A DNA stretch of 64,000 nt, taken from NCBI GenBank assembly GCA_029564595.1, contig JAKQPS010000149.1, positions 1 to 64,000 of the forward strand, in the 5' to 3' direction. How positions within the stretch are numbered: position 1 is the first letter of the stretch; the number at the start of each line of letters is the position of its first letter. The translations under genes were made by a program, and so were the position numbers. The notes under the pieces are model-generated. The model had not been told where the DNA came from and ran no database searches. It saw only the letters and a program-made list of their open reading frames with translations. Below, in pieces: positions 1-8,054 of this stretch. Source of the DNA: a bacterium (GTDB lineage: Bacteria; UBP15; UBA6099).

Positions 1-109
1 TGTTGAGCCTCTCACAGACATGCCGCCTCAACGGCGTCAGCTTCGTTCCGTTCCTCCTCAAAGCTCTCCGTCATCATCTATGCAATTTTCAAGGTTCTGT
101 GCTCTGTGA

Positions 110-1139
110 TACACTTGTTTCACAAAGCTAAATGCTTACGACTATGGCATACGCGGCGAGGCTGAATCACTTATTGTGGAATTCGCCGAATCCATAGCTG
201 ATTGCGGTTCTCCCGAACGACTGCCCGGAGTGATATTTCGCCAAGACGGATACACTGGTGTAAACGGTTTCGCACACATGATCGACGACTTGAATTCAAT
301 CCCTTTTCCCGATAAAACACTTTTTGATAAACACATCAGATTAGAAGATGACTATTTAATATCCACCTCCCGCGGCTGTCCTCACAATTGCTCTTACTGC
401 TGCGGACACGCAGTCAGGAATGCTTGCGGAAACGACCAGTACTGCCGCGTCAGAAGCGTTGAGAATTTGATCGAAGAACTGATATTGATGAAGTCAATCT
501 ATAAGTTTAGAGAAGTGTTTTTCTGCAGCCCGACATTTCCGCATGATAAAGTTTGGCTTGAGGATTTTTCTCTGCGATACCGGAATGATGTGGGAGTTCC
601 GTTCAGGTGTCATGCGCACGTCAATCATGTTGACCGCGACTATGTCCGGCTTATGAGCGAAGCCGGCTGCAAATCAATCGAGTTCGGCGTTCAAAGCGTC
701 AATGAAACACTTCGAAGAGACGTTCTCGGCCGCGCCGAATCAAATGAAACGATATACCGCGCGCTTAATCTCTGCGACTGCGAAGACATGCCGTGCGAAA
801 TCGGGCACATCTTTCGGCTGCCCTATGAAACTGAAGATGATTACATCAGCGCCGTTCGTTTCTATTCACAGTTCACAAACATCCATCGGATAAAAACGTT
901 CAATCTCACTTTGTTTCCTTCCACGAGAATGCTTCAAATATGCCATGAAAAACATTTTGTCAGCCAAGACTTTATATCGGCAGTCGAGCGGGGGAGAAAG
1001 CGGAGATTATTTTCACTTCTCCAGCGTTAATTCTGCTGTGCCTGACTGGAAGACAAAAGCTTTCGGGCGCCTTTTACGTTTTCTTCCATTTGTCCCAATA
1101 TCTCTGTCGTCTTCCTTCCTAAATCAGACAACCGTCTGA
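110..1139 (+). pseudogene. B12-binding radical SAM protein, 5'-truncated and frameshifted
   Basis: The longest open stretch (GTG at 176 to stop at 1030) reads as a radical SAM enzyme. The [4Fe-4S]-binding CxxxCxxC motif lies in CPHNCSYC, and a (beta/alpha) barrel region follows (EFGVQSVNE is typical). Open reading continues upstream to 110 as NAYDYGIRGEAESL, which matches the end of a cobalamin-binding domain, but a stop at 107-109 cuts off the rest of that domain. Near the G run at 990-994 the reading appears to jump to the next frame, where family-like sequence (GESGDYFHF, then AFGRLLRFLPFVP) runs to about 1139. A 5' loss plus a 3' frameshift suggests a decaying gene, although a sequencing error in the G run could explain the second defect. 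Substrate unknown. Coding is AT-richer than the phage to the right. Confidence 0.7.
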
Positions 1140-1534
1140 GAGCTTTAAGTATTCTTCCCTATTCACCGCAAAAATCATTGAGATGCTTCGACTAAATTCT
1201 CGTTCGGGACGCTCGCCTATCAACAATCTTAAGGACATATCTTGTGCATATCATTCGCTTCCTAACAAAAAGACGTTCCGCCTGACTCGCTTGACTTTAT
1301 TGAAACATAGTCAACCGCCAGTTATTGCCTTAAGAAAGAGGAATGATTTCGGACCAACAGTAAGCCGACAATATCAACAATCTCGACCTGTTTGGTCAGA
1401 ATTATTCATTTTCTGCCCTCGCGTTCTATCTTTGAACTCCATATATAAACCTTAAAAAAGTCGTAACACAAGCATAACACATAAAATCAAGGCCATAAAT
1501 ATGCTTATTATTACTACAATATTTTGTTTTGAAG
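1140..1534. other. intergenic stretch, no gene recognised
   Basis: About 400 bases between the radical SAM remnant and the tRNA fragment. A 90-codon open frame at 1183-1455 has no recognisable family, no good ribosome site and a composition like random sequence. I see no 5' half of a tRNA upstream of the fragment at 1535; the sequence just before it is AT-rich. Confidence 0.5.
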
Positions 1535-1581
1535 TCTGACTGGCAGTCAGAAGGTCGGGGGTTCGAATCCCCCTAGCTCCA
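1535..1581 (+). other. 3' half of tRNA-Ala(GGC), candidate attachment-site remnant
   Basis: The sequence folds as the 3' part of a tRNA. Anticodon stem TCTGA/TCAGA encloses the 7-base loop CTGGCAG, with anticodon GGC at 1542-1544. It is followed by variable loop AGGTC, T stem GGGGG/CCCCC around TTCGAAT, and 3' acceptor TAGCTCC plus discriminator A. The acceptor fits tRNA-Ala, with a G3:U70 pair expected. No D arm or 5' acceptor is present and CCA is not encoded. Tyrosine integrases often recombine in the 3' half of tRNA genes and leave such partial copies, and an integrase lies 4.4 kb to the right. No second copy was noticed in the window. Confidence 0.8.
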
Positions 1582-1759
1582 TCGAAATATCCGCACAAAC
1601 ACTGGCTTTTTTAGATTCCCCTATTTCGCAAACCCGGAATAAAGCGGGAACATATCGGGAACATAGGGCGTTTTCACATCGGTTGCGGAAGCGTCGCATT
1701 TGATCACTTTATCATTTTAAGTATCTCGCGGGGAGTGGGGTCATAATGATAAAAAATGA

Positions 1760-1765
1760 TATAAT
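1760..1765 (+). promoter_or_regulatory. TATAAT -10 box ahead of the NACHT gene
   Basis: A perfect TATAAT ends 9 bases before the first ATG (1775). A start point 6-7 bases downstream would give an almost leaderless mRNA. No convincing -35 hexamer is seen at the right distance and no Shine-Dalgarno sequence precedes 1775 or the in-frame ATG at 1799. Confidence 0.45.
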
Positions 1766-1774
1766 TTACGCTAT

Positions 1775-4700
1775 ATGAGAAAGTGCGATAGTCCTTTTAT
1801 GACAAGAGTTCCCTTCAATTGGAAACGTTTCTGGTGCCCAAGAATCGGGCACATAAATTGCGGTGATGAGGGTTATCTGTACGATCCAGAATCGGAATAC
1901 GCAATGTTTCACCCAAGTGACGTTGTTCCTTTTGAAAAGATATCAGAAACCAAATGTCTTGTTTTACTCGGAGAGCCCGGGATAGGGAAAACAACAGCGG
2001 TTGAAAAAGAAATAAACGCCCTTAAAGAAAGGGTCACAGATGATAAGATATTACATTTTCATTTAGGAGAATTTGGCAATGAAGAAAGGCTATTTAAGAT
2101 TGTCTTTGAGGACATTGCTTTTGTGAATTGGAGAAATGGGGCACACAATCTCCATTTATTTCTTGACAGTCTCGATGAATGTCTTATTCGCATTGATGTC
2201 TCTGCAAAGCTCATAGAAAATGCCCTTCAAAGGAGCCCGATAGAAAGACTGTTTCTTCGAATCATCTGCAGAACAGCCGACTGGCCGAACAGCCTTGAAA
2301 ACTCGTTGGGAAATCTTTGGGGGGATGATTTTGTTGGGGTTTATGAATTAGCCCCACTTCGCCGAAAAGATGTGCATGAAGCGGCAAGTATTGAGTTGGG
2401 CGATGCGGATGCTTTTATGAAAGTGGTGGCAGAGAGGAATGTTGTCCCATTTGCGATCAAACCTGTCACATTAAAAATGCTACTTAACATTTTCAAAAAT
2501 GACAATGCATTGCCATCGGCACAAGCGGATATTTATGAAAGAGGTTGTAGATCCCTTTGTGATGAATCCAATGAAAGCCGCCGTGATTCAAAAGATAGAA
2601 GGATACGAGGAAACCTTGATGCGGATGAAAGAATGCTTGTAGCCATGCGTATAGCGGCGGCAACAGTTTTCTCTAACAGATACGCTGTTTGGACTGGACC
2701 TGATCACGGTGACATCCCTAAAGAAGACATAACAATCTCTGAATTCCTGGGGAAGGAAGCTCTTGAGGGTTTAAACATTGACATAAGAAACGAAGTGATT
2801 TCAGAGACCCTGTCAACCGGACTTTTTACATCCCGCGGGGCCAATAGAATGGGCTTTGCCCATCATACTTATGCGGAATTCCTTGCAGCATGGTATTTAC
2901 TTCGCCATGAAATGGCAATGAAACAGATATCCTCTTTAATCGTGCATCCTGGTGATCCAGAAGGTAGAATTGTCCCTCAATTATATGGAGTAGCCTCATG
3001 GCTTGCAGAAGCGAATATCGAGACATTCAAAATGATATTGGAAAACGATCCAGAGATACTTCTAAGATGTGATTTGTCTCTCATAGAAGATAAGCATAAG
3101 GAAGAGTTAATAGAGCGTTTGTTGAATTTGCACGAGAGAAGGCTCCTTTTAGAATATGACTTCGACAACCACACACTGCTGCACCAAAGGCTGAAAAATC
3201 AACTCGGAAAATTCATATTTGACAAAAGCAGGGCTGAAAATGTGAGAAATGCCTCAATGGATATCGTAAGAGCCTGCAATTTACAGACCCTTCTACCGGA
3301 ATTGGCTGAATTGGCGCTCGATCAGACTGAGCCAATAGGTGTTCGTGTTCATGCTGCTGCCGTGCTTTGCCGGTGTGGCGATAAAGACATTAAATCAAAA
3401 CTGAAGCCCCTTGCTTTAGGTGCTGCCGGTGACGATTCAAACGATGAACTCAAGGGCATTGGTCTTAAAGCTGTATGGCCTGAATCAATAACTGCCGAGG
3501 AATTATTTTCAGTCCTTACTTCTCCCCAAAATGAGCATTTAATAGGCCTTTACCATGTTTTCATTGATCGAGGCATAGCCGAGAATCTTAAAACCGACGA
3601 TTTACCTGTTGCATTAAAATGGGTGGAATCACAATTGCCAAACCATCATGCTATGAGTCGCTTCTCCGATCTTATCGATGCAATAATGTTAAAGGCATGG
3701 AATAATCTTGAACATCCAGGAGTTCTCAAAAGTTTCGCTGAGGCAACATTTGCACGATTGAAGAACCATGACGGCATCGTAGGAAGACATGCCGCTCCCG
3801 ATTTTGGAGAGGAGCTAAAAATTCATAATAACAGACGCCGTAATGTCCTAAACGAAATAATTCCGATTATTACAGCTGAAAGAAACTGTTTTTGGCTCGT
3901 GTGGGGCAGTACGCCGATTTTATCGGGCACCGATTTGACTTGGCTGAGAGACAAATTTATAGATGAAACCGATAATAATCAGAAGGCAATTATAGCTCAA
4001 ATGATGAGAACGGTTTTCAATCCCATGGAATGTGAGCACCAAAATATTATATTTGACATATACAAAACCGATCCAATTCTTGAAAGTCTCTTTTCTCCAT
4101 TCTTCTATGTCGAACTTAACACTCCGTTAGCTGACGAAATGAAGAAAAATCACTATGAGATGAAAATGTTCGAAGAAGATAGGAAAGCTCCCCCTCTTAC
4201 ACCCCCTCCCAGGGAAAGGATTGCTGCAATATTGAACGAATGCGAAACCGGAAACATCAAAGCATGGTGGGCTTTGAAAAGAGAAATGACGCTTGAACCG
4301 AACAGTACCTATTATGACGACGTAATTGAATCGGAAATGACAGACCTTCCAGGATGGAAAACATCAGATGACAATATAAAAGAAAGGATTCTGAATTCAG
4401 CCAAATTATATTTACAAGATTGTTCCCCTGAATCCGTAAAATGGCTCTACCAAGACAAATATTATTATCCTGCCCTCGCTGGCTACTGGGCACTGAGATT
4501 ATTGCTTCAATGTGAACCTTCATATCTCGAAGCCTTGAAAGAGGATATTTGGAAAAAATGGGTCTCATCTGTCGTTGCATATCCGGCATGCAACGGCCCA
4601 CTTGCTTATGGTGATAATCATAAGGTCTTGTTATCAAGGACCTACAAGGAAGCACCGGGTGAATTCATCGATATCCTAATGAATCTGATTGACACAGAAA

Positions 4701-5992
4701 ATGGTAAGTTCGAACATATATTTATTATTCGCAAGACAGATATATGTTTAGATGAACGTTTAACAAAGGCTTTGATTGAGAAGATAGAAGCAGGTAAACT
4801 TAAACCTAATTGCATGAATAATATACTTGAAACGCTTTTAAGAAATAGAGCTGCGGGAGCACGGGAAAGCGCCGTAAAAATAATAAGTACAAATAAAAAT
4901 TTGCCTCAAGAAGAAAAGATGCGGACTATTCACGCTGCGGCTTCATTAATGCTTTATTCTGAAGATGCAGGTTGGGAAATAGTTTGGCCGTTAATTCAAG
5001 AAGATGAAAATGTTGGAAAATCAATAATTACAAATATTGCTAGTGTTCACAACGAAGAACATACGAAAAGATTCCTTGTGAATCTTCCAGAAGAATATAT
5101 TTCTATGCTCTATTTATGGATTGTCAAAAAATACCCTTATGAAGAGGACCCTGATGAACAAGGAGCTCATGCAGTATCACATAGAGAGCAAATAGGAATG
5201 TTACGGGATTCATTGCTGAACAATCTTGTAGCAAGAGGAACAGAAAAGTCGTGCAAGGAATTGCAGAGACTGTCAAACGAATTGCCTTCTTATGATTGGT
5301 TGAATCGCTTGGTGTTTAAGGCACAGAGAATAGCAAGGATTCAAACCTGGTTGCCCCCAAAACCCGCAGACATAATAAGGATCGCAGAAAGTGAACAGTC
5401 GCGTTTGGTTAGTAACGGAGAACAACTTCTCGATATATTAATAGAATCTTTGGAGCGTCTCGAACAAAAACTACAAGGCGAAACACCAGCTATGAGAGAC
5501 CTTTGGAACGAGAAAGGACAATATACACCTAAAGATGAAAATGCATTATCTGATTATGTGAAACGACATTTAGACAATGATCTAAAAGGAGTGATAGTAA
5601 ATAGAGAGGTTGAGATAAGAAATAATATGGGCGGACAACCTGGGGAACTTACCGACATTCATGTAGATGCAATAATTCATGGAAAGGAGCATGAAGTTCT
5701 TGAAAAGATTAAAGCAATCATTGAGGTTAAAGGTTGTTGGCATCAGGAGATAGAGACAGCAATGGAAACCCAACTGGTTAACAGATACTTGAAAGATAAC
5801 CAATGTAACAATGGCCTATATCTGATTGGATGGTTTATGTGTTCTCAATGGGATGAAGCTGATTATAGAAAAAACAATGTTCCCAAAATGGATATTGAAA
5901 ATGCGAGAAAACAATTTGCTTTACAAGCTATAAGTCTTTCAAAGGATGGTTTGATAATAAAAGCTTTTATATTGAATGCGGCATTAAGATGA
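1775..5992 (+). CDS. NACHT/STAND-type NTPase with C-terminal PD-(D/E)XK nuclease motif, probable defence protein
   Basis: 1405 residues. The Walker A motif GEPGIGKTT is at residues 66-74 and a NACHT-style Walker B, FLDSLDE, at 129-135. A long alpha-helical, repeat-like middle (roughly 450-1250) could be the sensor. Near the end, TDIHVDAI (D1294/D1298) followed by IIEVKG (E1317, K1319) fits the D...ExK core of a restriction-type nuclease. Bacterial NACHT proteins are known anti-phage NTPases that oligomerise on sensing a phage product and activate a fused effector. Here the inferred effector is DNA cleavage, placed at the C terminus. The gene is AT-rich, unlike the phage genes, and sits between the tRNA fragment and the integrase, meeting the latter tail to tail only 2 bases apart. 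Start uncertain (1775 or 1799); no ribosome site is visible. Confidence 0.75.
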   Translation: MRKCDSPFMTRVPFNWKRFWCPRIGHINCGDEGYLYDPESEYAMFHPSDVVPFEKISETKCLVLLGEPGIGKTTAVEKEINALKERVTDDKILHFHLGEFGNEERLFKIVFEDIAFVNWRNGAHNLHLFLDSLDECLIRIDVSAKLIENALQRSPIERLFLRIICRTADWPNSLENSLGNLWGDDFVGVYELAPLRRKDVHEAASIELGDADAFMKVVAERNVVPFAIKPVTLKMLLNIFKNDNALPSAQADIYERGCRSLCDESNESRRDSKDRRIRGNLDADERMLVAMRIAAATVFSNRYAVWTGPDHGDIPKEDITISEFLGKEALEGLNIDIRNEVISETLSTGLFTSRGANRMGFAHHTYAEFLAAWYLLRHEMAMKQISSLIVHPGDPEGRIVPQLYGVASWLAEANIETFKMILENDPEILLRCDLSLIEDKHKEELIERLLNLHERRLLLEYDFDNHTLLHQRLKNQLGKFIFDKSRAENVRNASMDIVRACNLQTLLPELAELALDQTEPIGVRVHAAAVLCRCGDKDIKSKLKPLALGAAGDDSNDELKGIGLKAVWPESITAEELFSVLTSPQNEHLIGLYHVFIDRGIAENLKTDDLPVALKWVESQLPNHHAMSRFSDLIDAIMLKAWNNLEHPGVLKSFAEATFARLKNHDGIVGRHAAPDFGEELKIHNNRRRNVLNEIIPIITAERNCFWLVWGSTPILSGTDLTWLRDKFIDETDNNQKAIIAQMMRTVFNPMECEHQNIIFDIYKTDPILESLFSPFFYVELNTPLADEMKKNHYEMKMFEEDRKAPPLTPPPRERIAAILNECETGNIKAWWALKREMTLEPNSTYYDDVIESEMTDLPGWKTSDDNIKERILNSAKLYLQDCSPESVKWLYQDKYYYPALAGYWALRLLLQCEPSYLEALKEDIWKKWVSSVVAYPACNGPLAYGDNHKVLLSRTYKEAPGEFIDILMNLIDTENGKFEHIFIIRKTDICLDERLTKALIEKIEAGKLKPNCMNNILETLLRNRAAGARESAVKIISTNKNLPQEEKMRTIHAAASLMLYSEDAGWEIVWPLIQEDENVGKSIITNIASVHNEEHTKRFLVNLPEEYISMLYLWIVKKYPYEEDPDEQGAHAVSHREQIGMLRDSLLNNLVARGTEKSCKELQRLSNELPSYDWLNRLVFKAQRIARIQTWLPPKPADIIRIAESEQSRLVSNGEQLLDILIESLERLEQKLQGETPAMRDLWNEKGQYTPKDENALSDYVKRHLDNDLKGVIVNREVEIRNNMGGQPGELTDIHVDAIIHGKEHEVLEKIKAIIEVKGCWHQEIETAMETQLVNRYLKDNQCNNGLYLIGWFMCSQWDEADYRKNNVPKMDIENARKQFALQAISLSKDGLIIKAFILNAALR

Positions 5993-5994
5993 TT

Positions 5995-7125
5995 TCAAAT
6001 TGCTCGGAACAGTCTTGTCTTTTCCCCAAACATTAGATTGATATACGGTCTGCACAGCTTGACCGCGCGGTCGGGGAATTTGATGTAGTTCTTGTAGAGC
6101 GTGCCGGTCTGGCCGCGCCACTGGTGGACGTTGATGATGCTCTCGTCCGCGCCGGCCTCTTCCATCCGGCAGGCGAAGTCCTTTCGGAAGGTCTTCGCGG
6201 TAAACACGATTTTCGTCTCGGCGCTCAGGTTCCTGATCTGTCTTGCGACGGTGGTTTCGTTCAGGGGCAGTTCTCCGGTTATTCCCTCGTTATCGAGAAA
6301 CACGATAATCTGCTGCGGCACGGCGATCTTGCGATACATCGGTCGCCCGGCCTTTTTCGTAACGAAGACCGTCCATGAGCATTTCTGGCGGTCAATGTGC
6401 TTCGCGTCGAGCCTGCAAATCTCCGATGGTCGCAGCCCGGTGCAGCGCGCCACCTCGATGAAAAGCCTCGCCGTCCGATATTCCGGCAAAGCCGCCGCCC
6501 GCATGATGACGTCCATTTCCACATCATCGAACCGCGGGTTTTCCGGCTCTTCCGGCATGAAGCGGTTTGCGTATCTTCGCATGAGACCGCTGAACGGATT
6601 GAACCCCGGCCAGTGCCTCTCATCTTTCAGCCAGGCGATCATGCCGGACGCCGTCGTGATAATGAGCCGGACTGTGTCATAGCCGTATGGATGATCTATC
6701 AGGCTCTCTATAAACTCTTGTGCCGTGAAATCGTTGATGTCCGTGATCGGGGCGTCGCCATAGTGGTCATAAAACTTCTTGCATAGATAATGGAATTTTC
6801 TTTTATTGCATCTCCGGTTCAGGCCGTGCCATTCCTCGTAAGCCTCCATCGCCTCGCGGCACGTTTTATAACGCCCCGTAGGCCGCGGGCCCTCCTCGTG
6901 CAGGTTCTGAAGAATGTTGAACACGGCCAGATGCGCCTTGTTCTGCACCTCGACCGGCTCTTCATGGAAGTCTTCTTTGGTCGGAAACAGCCCGGGCAGC
7001 CGTCTTTTCATCACCTCTCCGTTATCGAGCTTCAGACGGACAGCGTACTGGTGCCCGTGCAAATAGTGGCCGATTTTTATAATTGAATACGCCACGATTT
7101 CCTTCTTCTCCATGTCCATCGGCAT
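5995..7125 (-). CDS. int: tyrosine recombinase, phage integrase
   Basis: 376 residues. Catalytic-domain landmarks are R232 (CTGLRPSEI), a beta-hairpin lysine near 257-258, R314 in KTFRKDF, H334/W336, and the nucleophile Tyr in LYKNYI (344 or 347). The usual HxxR box reads KTFR, so the first histidine is replaced by lysine. An N-terminal arm-type domain and a core-binding SAM-like domain (about 85-185) precede it, as in lambda-type integrases. It should catalyse site-specific integration and excision. The gene points toward the tRNA-Ala fragment, and its start faces the control region with the 40-bp inverted repeat. GC-rich like the phage genes and unlike the adjacent NACHT gene. Confidence 0.88.
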   Translation of the reverse strand: MPMDMEKKEIVAYSIIKIGHYLHGHQYAVRLKLDNGEVMKRRLPGLFPTKEDFHEEPVEVQNKAHLAVFNILQNLHEEGPRPTGRYKTCREAMEAYEEWHGLNRRCNKRKFHYLCKKFYDHYGDAPITDINDFTAQEFIESLIDHPYGYDTVRLIITTASGMIAWLKDERHWPGFNPFSGLMRRYANRFMPEEPENPRFDDVEMDVIMRAAALPEYRTARLFIEVARCTGLRPSEICRLDAKHIDRQKCSWTVFVTKKAGRPMYRKIAVPQQIIVFLDNEGITGELPLNETTVARQIRNLSAETKIVFTAKTFRKDFACRMEEAGADESIINVHQWRGQTGTLYKNYIKFPDRAVKLCRPYINLMFGEKTRLFRAI

Positions 7126-7509
7126 TCACCCCCTTTTTTGTCAGGGGTGAGGTTGCCTCTGAATCGGATTAACCTCAAGCTATTTCCGCATAATTCCCCG
7201 CAATTTATATCCTTCCAAACCCCGTCGGAGACCGTGAAATCCTCTCCTACCTGGTAAAGGCCTTTTTCAGGGGCTTGAGGCGACAGCTTCGCAAAAATAA
7301 ATTTTCGCAGGCTGATTTGGGGATTCGGACAACCGCAAGAAAATTGCTAAAAAAGCAAGAAATAAAAGGCGTTTTTTGTTGTTGCAGCGGCTCCCCGAAA
7401 CTTCAATTTTAAGGCCTCAAAAAAATATTTTCCCGAACCTGTCGCCTCAGCGCCTCAAAAAAGGCCTTTACCAGGTAGAGGCACATGAAAACGAGAGGAC
7501 GCGGCGACA
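7126..7509. promoter_or_regulatory. divergent control region between integrase and early operon
   Basis: 384 non-coding bases separating the leftward integrase from the rightward early genes. Both promoters must lie here. It holds the 40-bp inverted repeat, AT-rich tracts, a small hairpin (TTGCT/AGCAA near 7346-7360) and reiterated GCCTCAAAAAA words near 7413 and 7452. I could not settle on a -35/-10 pair for either direction. Confidence 0.55.
7247..7478. repeat. 40-bp inverted repeat, arms 7247-7286 and 7439-7478
   Basis: The left arm begins CTACCTGGTAAAGGCC and the right arm ends with its exact complement. The outer 21 bp are perfectly inverted, the inner 11 bp (GAGGCGACAG side) also match, and 34 of 40 positions agree overall. 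The 152-bp interior is AT-rich and holds no gene. Possible roles are paired operators for a lysogeny regulator, arm-type integrase or excisionase sites, or a cruciform; none can be chosen from sequence alone. Confidence 0.85.
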
Positions 7510-8037
7510 ATGAAGACGAAAAACGAGTATCCGGACATACCTGAAAACATCGTGAGGCTTACGCGGGGCGCTGCCGGTGACATGCAGCGGAGCGGGCTGT
7601 TCGCCCCGGAAGATAAAGAAGATCATGAACAGGAAATAATTCTTTATATCCTTAAAAAGACCGCCCGCATATCCAACATCGCCGAGCTTTCCGAGGACGA
7701 TATCCGTGCCCTGATCGTCACATTCATTGAACACAAAAAACAGGAACTGATCCGGAAACAGGCTTTCCGCTCCAGCAGAGAAACGTATTTCCCGGAAATA
7801 TTCGACAGGCTCACAGACACTTCCGAACACAACACGGTTCTGAAAATGGATATGGAACGAGCCTGTGAAAAGCTCACCCCCCAGCAGAAACGAGTAGTTT
7901 CCATGCTCTATCACGGGTTCGGGGTCACGGACATCGCTAAAAAGCTGCATATCACCCCGGCCGCAGTCAATTGTTACGTCCGTCGCATGAGAAAGGTTTT
8001 CAAAGGCGAAGGCCTGGATTCATATCTTCAAAACTGA
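7510..8037 (+). CDS. sigma-70 region 4-like HTH regulator
   Basis: 175 residues. The C-terminal half (about 115-170) carries a sigma-70 region 4/LuxR-like helix-turn-helix: KLTPQQKRVVSMLYHGF, then VTDIAKKLHITPAAV. The N-terminal half is acidic and helical without a recognisable region 2. It is the first gene of the rightward operon and lies opposite the integrase, so it may direct transcription of phage promoters or regulate the lysis-lysogeny choice. It is not a CI-like repressor. A purine-rich site (GAGAGGA) precedes the ATG. Family assignment rests on the HTH only. Confidence 0.6.
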   Translation: MKTKNEYPDIPENIVRLTRGAAGDMQRSGLFAPEDKEDHEQEIILYILKKTARISNIAELSEDDIRALIVTFIEHKKQELIRKQAFRSSRETYFPEIFDRLTDTSEHNTVLKMDMERACEKLTPQQKRVVSMLYHGFGVTDIAKKLHITPAAVNCYVRRMRKVFKGEGLDSYLQN

Positions 8038-8054
8038 GAGGAGGTGAACTTTAA

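Noticed and set aside
1183-1455. 90-codon open frame
   Set aside because: No ribosome site, no family pattern, composition like random AT-rich sequence.
7247-7478. Insertion sequence with 40-bp terminal inverted repeats
   Set aside because: The interior is only 152 bp with no transposase and no visible target duplication; it fits a control region better, though a tiny non-autonomous element is not excluded.
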